Origin: G965215045 sp965215045
GTDB lineage: Bacteria; Pseudomonadota; Gammaproteobacteria; JABABF01
Length of the DNA: 64,000 bases
Assembly (NCBI GenBank): GCA_965215045.1
Contig: OZ244031.1
Location: 1,612,001-1,676,000, forward strand
Direction: 5' to 3'
The notes under the pieces are model-generated. The model was not told the DNA's origin and searched no databases. It saw only the letters and a program-made list of their open reading frames with translations. Made by a program: the position numbers and the translations under genes. Positions 32,291-39,762 of the stretch are shown here, one piece after another (the first letter of the stretch is position 1; every line of letters starts with the position of its first letter).

Positions 32291-33358
32291 ATGAATTCTG
32301 CCTCTACTGAGCGCCTGGTCTCTCCCTTCGAACTCGCCGAGGAGGTGGAGCAGGGCACCGATGCGCCTTCCTTGCGGCCGCGCTTGCTGCGTGAGTATAT
32401 CGGGCAGAACCAGGTGCGCGAGCAGATGCAGATGTTTATCCAGGCGGCCCGCGCCCGTGGAGAACCGGTTGACCACGCCCTGCTGTTCGGTCCGCCGGGA
32501 CTCGGCAAAACCACCCTGGCGCACATTATCGCCAACGAGATGGGCGCACACCTGCGCGCCACTTCCGGTCCGGTGCTGGAAAAACCGGGCGACCTGGCCG
32601 GTATGCTGACCAGCCTGGAAGAGGGCGACGTGCTGTTCATCGATGAAATTCATCGACTGCGCCCACCCATCGAAGAGATCCTCTACCCGGCGATGGAAGA
32701 CCGGCAGATCGATATCCTGGTCGGTGAAGGACCCGCGGCGCGTTCGATCAAACTCGACCTGCCGCCTTTTACGCTGGTCGGTGCCACCACCCGGGCCGGC
32801 CTTCTGACTTCACCGCTGCGCGATCGTTTTGGCATTTTCCAGCGCCTGGAGTTTTACGACATCCCCGACCTGCAGAGCATCTGCCAGCGTTCCGCCAGTC
32901 TGCTGGAGGTGCCGATCGAGGAACAGGGAGCGGCGGAGGTCGCCCGCCGTGCGCGCGGCACCCCGCGCATCGTCAATCGCCTGCTGCGTCGGGTGCGCGA
33001 TTACGTGGAGGTTCGGGCAGACGGGCGCATTACCCCGGATTCTGCCGCTGCCGCCCTGGACATGTTCCAGGTCGACCGCCAGGGCCTGGACCAACTGGAC
33101 CGGCGCATGTTGAAAATCCTGCTGGAGACCTTCGGTGGCGGCCCGGTGGGCATCGACAGCCTGGCCGCCTCCCTGGGCGAGGAACGCGACACGCTGGAAG
33201 ACGTGCTGGAGCCTTTTCTGCTGCAGCAGGGCTACATCGCCCGCACCGCCCGGGGCCGGGTGGCGACCGCCCTGTGTTACCAGTTGTTCGGCCTGCAGGC
33301 ACCTGCCGGCGCAGCGCAGCCGGGATTATTGCCGGAGCAGGAGGAGCCGGCATCCTGA
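32291..33358 (+). CDS. ruvB: Holliday junction ATP-dependent DNA helicase RuvB
   Basis: AAA+ motor for branch migration, 355 residues. It has Walker A GPPGLGKTT, Walker B VLFIDEIHR, sensor 1 GATTRAG followed by the arginine-finger segment SPLRDRFG, and a C-terminal winged helix (GGGPVGIDSLAASLGEERDTLEDV). It follows ruvA after 76 bp, so it may have its own ribosome site and be less tightly coupled. Downstream the usual ybgC-tolQRAB-pal genes are absent and cpoB comes next, after 92 bp. Confidence 0.96.
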   Translation: MNSASTERLVSPFELAEEVEQGTDAPSLRPRLLREYIGQNQVREQMQMFIQAARARGEPVDHALLFGPPGLGKTTLAHIIANEMGAHLRATSGPVLEKPGDLAGMLTSLEEGDVLFIDEIHRLRPPIEEILYPAMEDRQIDILVGEGPAARSIKLDLPPFTLVGATTRAGLLTSPLRDRFGIFQRLEFYDIPDLQSICQRSASLLEVPIEEQGAAEVARRARGTPRIVNRLLRRVRDYVEVRADGRITPDSAAAALDMFQVDRQGLDQLDRRMLKILLETFGGGPVGIDSLAASLGEERDTLEDVLEPFLLQQGYIARTARGRVATALCYQLFGLQAPAGAAQPGLLPEQEEPAS

Positions 33359-33450
33359 GACTTTCACATATAATTACAAGGCTGTCGCGTCCTGCACACA
33401 AGTACCGGTGCAATTTCAGGACGGCGCCTGGCGCACACCTTGCAAGCCGA

Positions 33451-34194
33451 ATGGCCATGAACAGAATCGTCTTTTCCCTGCGCATTGCCGGCAGCCGCCG
33501 CCATTGCGTGCGCACCGCCCTGTACCTGGCGTTCCTGCTTTGGATACCCGCGACGCAGTCACAGACCGGGGCGATCGATGAGACTGCACAATTGCCGCTA
33601 CAGGAACAGATGCGTTACCTGCGGCAGGAAATCCGGCGCCTGCAATCGGACTTGGAGCAAAGCCGCGAACTGCTCAACCAGCTGCGGCAACAACAGCTGA
33701 ACCAGTACTTGGAATTGGAACGCCGCCTGTTGCAGGTGGAAGCCGAGCGCGAGGCGGCCGCCACCCCCGCGGCCGATGCGGCCCGGGCGTCGCCGGCGCA
33801 GGGGCAGGCGGAGGCATACCGGAAATACCAGGAGGCGCGCAGCCTGTTGCAAAAGGGACTCCACGCACAGGCACTGGCCGCTTTCAGTGAATTTCTCTCG
33901 CGCTGGCCGCAAGGAGATTACACGGCGGATGCCTGGTTTTGGACCGGCGAGTTGTACCTGCAGCAGAGACCGCCGGCACTGGAAGATGCGCGCCGCGCTT
34001 TTGCCGTGGTGCTGGCGAATTTCCCCGGGCACGACCGGGAGCCGAACGCGATGTTCAAGCTCGGCAAGGTGTACCACCTGCAGGGCAAACTGGAACAGGC
34101 CGAGCAGATCTTACGGCAGCTGGTGCAGACCTACGGAGACGCCGCCCATTCCGCTGCCCGCTTGGCCGAGGGCTACCTGCAGCAGTACTTCTGA
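33451..34194 (+). CDS. cpoB: Cell division coordinator CpoB (YbgF), TPR periplasmic protein
   Basis: In E. coli CpoB works with the Tol-Pal system and PBP1B to couple outer-membrane constriction to septal murein synthesis. The 247-residue protein has a signal peptide ending about residue 38 (after ATQS), a coiled coil at about residues 48-95 rich in Q, E, R and L, and three TPR-like repeats in the C-terminal half (ending AARLAEGYLQQYF). An ATG at 33457 is an equally possible start. The tol-pal genes that should precede it are missing. A TATAAT at 33369 lacks a matching -35. Confidence 0.9.
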   Translation: MAMNRIVFSLRIAGSRRHCVRTALYLAFLLWIPATQSQTGAIDETAQLPLQEQMRYLRQEIRRLQSDLEQSRELLNQLRQQQLNQYLELERRLLQVEAEREAAATPAADAARASPAQGQAEAYRKYQEARSLLQKGLHAQALAAFSEFLSRWPQGDYTADAWFWTGELYLQQRPPALEDARRAFAVVLANFPGHDREPNAMFKLGKVYHLQGKLEQAEQILRQLVQTYGDAAHSAARLAEGYLQQYF

Positions 34195-34207
34195 GCGTTG
34201 CGGGTCG

Positions 34208-34867
34208 ATGCCGGACCATTCCGCACTGCAATTGCGCATCACCGAGGTGTTTCATTCGCTGCAGGGTGAAACCCGCACCATGGGTTTGCCGACCGTGTTC
34301 GTGCGCCTGACCGGCTGTCCCCTGCGCTGTACCTATTGCGACACCGCCTACGCCTTTCACGGCGGGACGCTGCGTGAGCTGGATTCCCTGCTTGCCGAAG
34401 TCGCCTCCTGGCGAGCGCGCTATGTCACGGTGACCGGCGGCGAGCCGCTGGCGCAGAAGAACTGCCTGCCGTTCCTGCGCGCCCTGTGCGATGCCGGCTA
34501 CGAGGTGTCGCTGGAGACCAGCGGTGCCCTGTCCCTGCAGGGTGTCGACCCGCGGGTGCAGAAAATCGTCGATGTCAAGACCCCGGGCTCGGGAGAGGTG
34601 CAACGCAACCGGTACCAGGATTTTGCACTGCTGTCCGCCGGCGACCAGCTCAAGTTCGTGTTGTGCGACGAGAACGACTATCGCTGGGCGGTGCAGACCG
34701 TGCGCCGCTACCGCTTGGAACAGCGCGTGGATGAGATACTGTTTTCCCCGGCATGGGGACAATTGTCGCCCGCCAAACTGGCGGAATGGATTCTGCGCGA
34801 CCGGTTGCCGGTCAGGATGCAGTTGCAATTGCACAAGATTATATGGGGCGATGTACCGGGACGTTGA
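34208..34867 (+). CDS. queE: 7-carboxy-7-deazaguanine synthase QueE
   Basis: Radical SAM enzyme of queuosine (preQ0) synthesis. The 219-residue product has the cluster motif C-x3-C-x2-C as CPLRCTYC at residues 38-45, preceded by FHSLQGETRTMGLPTVFVRLTGC and followed by the SAM-binding VTGGEPL. Size and motif match the QueE family. queC follows after only 3 bases, forming a queuosine pair as in Pseudomonas. Confidence 0.95.
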   Translation: MPDHSALQLRITEVFHSLQGETRTMGLPTVFVRLTGCPLRCTYCDTAYAFHGGTLRELDSLLAEVASWRARYVTVTGGEPLAQKNCLPFLRALCDAGYEVSLETSGALSLQGVDPRVQKIVDVKTPGSGEVQRNRYQDFALLSAGDQLKFVLCDENDYRWAVQTVRRYRLEQRVDEILFSPAWGQLSPAKLAEWILRDRLPVRMQLQLHKIIWGDVPGR

Positions 34868-34870
34868 ACC

Positions 34871-35554
34871 GTGAATGAAGCCCGGACCGCGGTGGTGTTG
34901 TTATCTGGTGGCGTGGACTCCGCTACCACGCTGGCCATCGCCCGGGCGGAAGGGCGGTGCTGCCACGCCCTGAGTTTCGATTACGGGCAGCGTCACGCAC
35001 TGGAATTGCAGGCCGCCCGGCAGCTCGCCCGGGCCCTGGGGGCGGCCGAGCATCGCGTATTCAGACTGGAGCTCGCCGGCTTCGGCGGCTCGGCCTTGAC
35101 CGATACCGGTATTCCGCTGCCGGACGGCGGCACTGGAGAGGGCGAGGAGGGCATCCCGGCGAGCTACGTGCCCGCGCGCAACACCATCTTTCTGGCCATC
35201 GCCCTGGCCTGGGCGGAAACGCTGGGTGCCGCTGAAATCCATCTCGGGGTCAATGCCGTCGACTATTCCGGCTACCCCGACTGCCGCCCCGAGTATATCC
35301 GGGCTTTCCAGCAACTGGCTGCCCTGGCCACCCGCGAGGGCGTCAGCGGGCGGGCGGTGCGCATCTGCGCCCCGCTGTTGCATTGGAGCAAGGCGCAGAT
35401 CCTGCGGCGCGGCCTGGAACTCGGCGTCGATTACGCACTCACCGTCTCCTGCTACCGCGCCAGTCCCGAGCAGCGCGCCTGCGGCCGTTGCGACAGCTGC
35501 GTGCTGCGGCGGGAGGCTTTTGCCGCCCTCGGTATGGACGATCCCATCGGCTGA
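34871..35554 (+). CDS. queC: 7-cyano-7-deazaguanine synthase QueC
   Basis: Converts carboxy-deazaguanine to preQ0 using ATP and ammonia. The 227-residue product has the PP-loop SGGVDSAT at residues 12-19 and the C-terminal zinc cysteines in SCYRASPEQRACGRCDSC. The start is GTG, 3 bp after the queE stop. The tRNA-Lys gene lies 39 bp downstream. Confidence 0.96.
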   Translation: MNEARTAVVLLSGGVDSATTLAIARAEGRCCHALSFDYGQRHALELQAARQLARALGAAEHRVFRLELAGFGGSALTDTGIPLPDGGTGEGEEGIPASYVPARNTIFLAIALAWAETLGAAEIHLGVNAVDYSGYPDCRPEYIRAFQQLAALATREGVSGRAVRICAPLLHWSKAQILRRGLELGVDYALTVSCYRASPEQRACGRCDSCVLRREAFAALGMDDPIG

Positions 35555-35593
35555 GGACGCCGCGGCAATGCAGTAAAATTTCAAGGATGTGCG

Positions 35594-35669
35594 GGGCCGT
35601 TAGCTCAGTTGGTAGAGCACCGGGCTTTTAACCCGTGTGTCGCAGGTTCGAGACCTGCACGGCCCACCA
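35594..35669 (+). tRNA. tRNA-Lys(UUU)
   Basis: The acceptor GGGCCGT pairs with ACGGCCC, discriminator A, CCA encoded (35667-35669). The anticodon TTT is at 35627-35629, T-loop TTCGAGA. The outermost anticodon-stem pair (27-43) is a C-T mismatch; the other four pairs are G-C. TAAAAT at 35574-35579 is a possible -10 box without a convincing -35. Lysine tRNA genes at this place (between cpoB/queC and nadA) are conserved. Confidence 0.95.
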
Positions 35670-35818
35670 TGCACTGTCCCGCCGCCACACGAACCGGGGC
35701 GTATTGCGGCCGTGGTGCGGCATACACGCGGGCTGATGATTTGTGCGCCGCCGTGATAAAATTCCCGGTTCGTGCAAGGCGTTCGCCGCATACCCCGTTT
35801 CCTTCCCGCTTTTCTTCC

Positions 35819-36880
35819 ATGCGTCCCGCAGTTTCTCCCCCCTCACACGCGGAGCAGCGCCGCCTGGTGCAGGGCTTCCTTGACCGTGCCCGCCCGCCCC
35901 GGCCCCTGGGGGAGCGGGAGCGGAGTCTCTGCCGGCAACGCATTCTCAAGGCATTGCGGCGCGAGGATGCAGTGCTGGTCGCCCACTACTACACCGACCC
36001 GGAGATACAGGATATCGCCGAGGAGAGCGGCGGCAAGGTGTCGGACTCCCTGGACATGGCCTTGTTCGGCAGTCGGCATCCGGCCTCGACCCTGGTCGTT
36101 GCGGGAGTGCGTTTCATGGGCGAGACCGCCAAGATCCTGACCCCGGAAAAACGGGTGCTGATGCCGACGCGGGAGGCGAATTGTTCGCTGGATATCGGTT
36201 GTCCCGCGGATGCCTTTGCAGAGTTCTGCAAGCGACATCCGGAGCGCACGGTGGTGGTCTACGCCAACACTTCGGCGGCGGTCAAGGCGCGCTCGGACTG
36301 GGTGGTGACTTCCAGCATTGCGTTGGAGCTTGTAGAACACCTTTCGGCGCAGGATGAGAAGATCCTCTGGGCACCGGACCGCTTCCTGGGTGATTACATC
36401 CGGCGGCACACGGGTGCAGACATGGTATTGTGGAACGGGAGTTGCATCGTGCACGAGGAATTTCGCGCCCGCGGCGTGCAACATGTCAAGGCGGTGTATC
36501 CCGAGGCCCTGGTGCTGGCGCACCCGGAATCTCCGCCCGCGGTGCTGGAACTTTCCGACCACGTCGGCTCCACTTCACAAATCATCCGCTTTGCCACCAC
36601 CCTGCCGGCCCGCCAGTTCATCGTCGCAACTGACCAGGGGCTGTTTCACAAGCTGAACGATGCCGCACCGGACAAGGAATTCATTATTGCGCCGACCATG
36701 GGCGAGGGTGCCGACTGCCGCAGCTGTGCCCGCTGCCCGTGGATGGCCATGAACGGACTGCAAAACCTGGAGCAGGCACTGGGCGGTGGCGGGGACGAGA
36801 TCGTGCTGGATAGGGACATCCTCCGGGATGCCCTGCCGCCACTGCAACGCATGCTTGAATTTTCCCAAACACGCCATTGA
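35819..36880 (+). CDS. nadA: Quinolinate synthase A
   Basis: 4Fe-4S enzyme condensing iminoaspartate and DHAP to quinolinate in NAD synthesis. The 353-residue product has AVLVAHYYTDPEIQDIAEE near residue 51, SDSLDMA, and cysteines in REANCSLDIGC, WNGSCIVHEEF and CRSCARCPWMAMN, which include the three cluster ligands. The ATG at 35819 has no recognisable ribosome site (the upstream stretch is pyrimidine-rich), so the true start may differ. The frame is open far upstream through the tRNA, which is not meaningful. Confidence 0.94.
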   Translation: MRPAVSPPSHAEQRRLVQGFLDRARPPRPLGERERSLCRQRILKALRREDAVLVAHYYTDPEIQDIAEESGGKVSDSLDMALFGSRHPASTLVVAGVRFMGETAKILTPEKRVLMPTREANCSLDIGCPADAFAEFCKRHPERTVVVYANTSAAVKARSDWVVTSSIALELVEHLSAQDEKILWAPDRFLGDYIRRHTGADMVLWNGSCIVHEEFRARGVQHVKAVYPEALVLAHPESPPAVLELSDHVGSTSQIIRFATTLPARQFIVATDQGLFHKLNDAAPDKEFIIAPTMGEGADCRSCARCPWMAMNGLQNLEQALGGGGDEIVLDRDILRDALPPLQRMLEFSQTRH

Positions 36881-36890
36881 AGCCCGGCGG

Positions 36891-37144
36891 GCACCGCCCC
36901 CTCAGAGCAGTTGCTTTTGCTCTTTTTTCAGCTGTTGAATTTCCATGATGCGCTGTTGCAGCGCGGAAGTTTCCAGGAAGCTGTCGCCGCTGGGACGCAG
37001 TGCATAGTGCAGGTGCTGCACCGCCCCCTCAGAGCAGTTGCTTCTGCTCTTTTTTCAGCTGTTGAATTTCCATGATGCGCTGTTGCAGCGCGGAAGTTTC
37101 CAGGAAGCTGTCGCCGCTGAGACGCAGTGCATAGCGCAGGCGCT
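36891..37144 (-). repeat. 127-bp tandem duplication covering the 3' end of bepA
   Basis: Copy 1 (36891-37017) and copy 2 (37018-37144) differ at four positions. Copy 2 is the functional 3' end of the gene; copy 1 lies beyond its stop and is a decaying spare end containing its own equivalent stop at 36902-36904. The 8-mer GCACCGCC stands at both junctions and again at 37145, which would explain duplication by slippage or short-homology recombination. The 127-bp period is not a multiple of three. Confidence 0.95.
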
Positions 37145-38525
37145 GCACCGCCTCATCAAAACGTCCATGCAGTACCAGGTATTCGGCGTTGGAGCGATGC
37201 ACGCCGGGGACATCGCCGCTGAGACCGGCACTCTCGGCCAGCAGCAGCCATGGGTACGGCTGTGCGGGATAGTCGGCCAGTTGTTGTTCAAGGCCCAGGG
37301 TGGCGGCCCGGGTATTGCCGCTGGCCAGCAGGACGCGCGCCCGCACCAGTGACAGGGCGTAATGGCCGGGATACAGCAGCAGTTGTTCTCGCAGCAGTTG
37401 CAGGGCCTCCTTGTATTGTCCCTGGTCGGCGAGAATCTCTGCCGCGGCACAGACCGCGGGAATATCGCCCCCGTCTTGTTGCAGCAGCGGGGCGAGCGCG
37501 GCCTGGGCCGCCGCGGGCCGCTTGTCCTTTTGCAATGCGAGCGCATAACCGTAGCGCGCCGCCCGGCTTTCGGGATTCTTTTTCAGGCGCCCGGCGAAGG
37601 TCTGCACCGCCTTGCCCGGGTTGAGGGCGAAATGCAGTTCCACCCGGGTGCGCATGAGCTGAAAATAATCTCCATCCCGGACATCGGGGCGCTGTTTTTC
37701 CGCAATCGGGGAACGCGGCGCATCTTTCATGTGACGCGCGGCCAGGGCGCGGCTTTCCGCCACGCGCCTTTCGGTCACCGGGTGGGTCAGCAGGAATTCC
37801 GGCGGCCGGCTGCGAAAGCGGTAGGTATCCAGCATGCGGCCGAACATTTCCGGCACCGCCAGGGGTGACATGCCGGCCGCGGCAAGAATTTTGACCCCGA
37901 CGCGATCGGCCTCGAGCTCATAGCGTCTGCTGTAGCGGAGTTGCGATTCTATGCCCGCGGCCTGGGTGGAATAGAGCAAGGCCGCACCGGCTTCCGGGTC
38001 CCCGGAAGCGATCAGCAGGATCCCGGCCAGCAGGCCCGCGAGTGTGGGCAGTGCCCGCTTCTGTGCCTGTTCCGTGCTGCGGGCGTAGTGTTTTTGTTGC
38101 AGGTGCCCGATTTCATGGCCGATCACCGCGGCCAGTTCCTCTTCGTCCCGGGCGTACAGAAGCAGTCCGTTGTTAATACCGATAATCCCGCCCGGTACGG
38201 CGAAGGCATTGAGGGAGGGGGCGTCGACGATGACGATTTCCAGGCGCCGGTCCCGAAGTTCACTGTGCTGTACCAGGCGCAGGCTCAACTGGCGCAGGTA
38301 ATCGTAGAGCAGGGGGTCATCATCGATGGGCGCCCGGCTGCGGAATACCCGCAACCAGGCGCGGCCCGTGCGGTAGGCACGTTCCGGGGACAGGTTGGTG
38401 GTGTATGACTCCCCGAGGTCCGGCAACTCGGGCAGGGCGATGGCCGCCGGTGTCAGCCAGGATGCGCCCAGGACCAGGATCGCCAGTCGGAGCGCAATAC
38501 GTCGGGGGGTGCAGTGTGCTATCAT
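37029..38525 (-). CDS. bepA: M48 family metalloprotease with TPR domain, BepA-like
   Basis: Periplasmic protease/chaperone; E. coli BepA degrades or helps assemble outer-membrane proteins such as LptD. The 498-residue product has a signal peptide (cleavage likely after residue 30, AIA-LPE), the zinc motif HEIGH at residues 137-141, the third-ligand region YELEADRVG near 210 and a C-terminal TPR half. The start chosen is the ATG at 38525; a TTG directly before it is possible. It is divergent from perM, as in E. coli, with 172 bp between. Its 3' end has been tandemly duplicated. Confidence 0.88.
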   Translation of the reverse strand: MIAHCTPRRIALRLAILVLGASWLTPAAIALPELPDLGESYTTNLSPERAYRTGRAWLRVFRSRAPIDDDPLLYDYLRQLSLRLVQHSELRDRRLEIVIVDAPSLNAFAVPGGIIGINNGLLLYARDEEELAAVIGHEIGHLQQKHYARSTEQAQKRALPTLAGLLAGILLIASGDPEAGAALLYSTQAAGIESQLRYSRRYELEADRVGVKILAAAGMSPLAVPEMFGRMLDTYRFRSRPPEFLLTHPVTERRVAESRALAARHMKDAPRSPIAEKQRPDVRDGDYFQLMRTRVELHFALNPGKAVQTFAGRLKKNPESRAARYGYALALQKDKRPAAAQAALAPLLQQDGGDIPAVCAAAEILADQGQYKEALQLLREQLLLYPGHYALSLVRARVLLASGNTRAATLGLEQQLADYPAQPYPWLLLAESAGLSGDVPGVHRSNAEYLVLHGRFDEAVQRLRYALRLSGDSFLETSALQQRIMEIQQLKKEQKQLL

Positions 38526-38697
38526 CAAACTGATGAGCGGATTTTGAACTCTATTCTATTCATATTCCTGTAAGCGCATACTGAAAAGTGATACCGTTTT
38601 CCCCTGCCCCCATCGTCTCAGACCGGTACGCCGCCCTTGAACCGATGCGCCGTGTAGCGGGAATCCCCCCCTTGCAAGCACACCCTGGAGCCGTGCG

Positions 38698-39762
38698 ATG
38701 ATCGAAGTGCTGCGCCGATTGTGGACCCGCTATTTCAGCGATGAGCAAGCGGTGATGCTGGTACTGCTGGGTGTGGGCGTCATCCTGCTGTTCCTGCTGG
38801 CGAGCAGGGTGCTGGTGCCGGTATTGACGGCCTTGATTCTCGCCTACCTGTTGCAGGGGCTGGTGGTGCGCCTCAAGTATTTTTCCGTGCCGCACCTGCT
38901 GGCAGTGTCCCTGACCACCCTGTTGCTGGTGCTGCTGATGCTCATCGCCCTGCTGATCATTCTTCCCCTGGTCTGGCAACAGATGGCGGCACTGTTCAAC
39001 GAGCTGCCCCAACTGATTGCGGCGCTGCGGCGTGCCACGCATAACCTGGCAGATCAATTCGGAGTCACGATCCGGGAGGCACAGATGGATGCCTGGTTGG
39101 GGCTGTTGGGCAACCGTATTGGCGAGGCGGGCGGCAAAATACTGTCGCATTCCGTGACCACCCTGTTGAACCTGGCGCAACTGGTCGTCTACCTGTTCCT
39201 GGTGCCGATGCTGGTGTTTTTCCTGCTCAAGGACAGCCGCCTGTTCCTCGTGAGCCTGGCGCGGATGCTGCCCCGCAAGCGCACCCTGATGAACAGGATC
39301 TGGAGAGACATGAACCGGCAGATGGCCAACTACGTGCGCGGCAAGGTGATCGAGATCCTGTTGGTCGGTGCCGTCAGTTACGTGACCTTTGCGCTCTTCG
39401 GTCTGAACTATGCCGCCCTGCTCGCCCTGCTGGTCGGGATTTCGGTGTTGGTGCCTTACGTGGGAGCCTTCGCGGTCACGGTGCCGGTTTTGGTGATTGC
39501 GTATGCACAGTGGGGTTTCGGGGCGGAATTACTGTACCTGGGCGGGGCCTACCTGCTGATCCAGATTCTCGACGGCAACCTGCTGGTGCCGCTCTTGTTT
39601 TCCGAGGTGGTCAGCCTGCACCCGGCTTCGATCATCATTGCGGTGTTGTTTTTCGGCGGTCTCTGGGGCTTCTGGGGCATCTTTTTTGCCATTCCCCTGG
39701 CCACGCTGGTCAAGACGATCTTCATCGTCTGGCCGCGACGTACACATCTGCATGATTTATAG
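38698..39762 (+). CDS. perM: AI-2E family transporter (PerM-like permease)
   Basis: A 354-residue membrane protein with about eight hydrophobic segments and the family pattern: an N-terminal helix pair, a long amphipathic stretch (about 95-140), then LVVYLFLVPMLVFFLLKD and LLVGISVLVPYVGAF in the conserved C-terminal half. The substrate is not known; the family includes TqsA-type exporters and PerM. GGAG lies about 8 bases before the ATG. Its stop overlaps the following protease start by 11 bp. Confidence 0.88.
   Translation: MIEVLRRLWTRYFSDEQAVMLVLLGVGVILLFLLASRVLVPVLTALILAYLLQGLVVRLKYFSVPHLLAVSLTTLLLVLLMLIALLIILPLVWQQMAALFNELPQLIAALRRATHNLADQFGVTIREAQMDAWLGLLGNRIGEAGGKILSHSVTTLLNLAQLVVYLFLVPMLVFFLLKDSRLFLVSLARMLPRKRTLMNRIWRDMNRQMANYVRGKVIEILLVGAVSYVTFALFGLNYAALLALLVGISVLVPYVGAFAVTVPVLVIAYAQWGFGAELLYLGGAYLLIQILDGNLLVPLLFSEVVSLHPASIIIAVLFFGGLWGFWGIFFAIPLATLVKTIFIVWPRRTHLHDL

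Noticed and set aside
33369..33374. A perfect TATAAT between ruvB and cpoB as a cpoB promoter
   Set aside because: No acceptable -35 box at 16-18 bp and no extended -10; kept only as a remark in the cpoB entry.
35609..35818. A longer nadA reading frame starting inside tRNA-Lys
   Set aside because: The added 70 residues are translated tRNA and spacer; NadA homology begins after 35819.
36891..37017. A separate small gene or non-coding RNA downstream of nadA
   Set aside because: The whole stretch is explained as the extra copy of the bepA 3' end.
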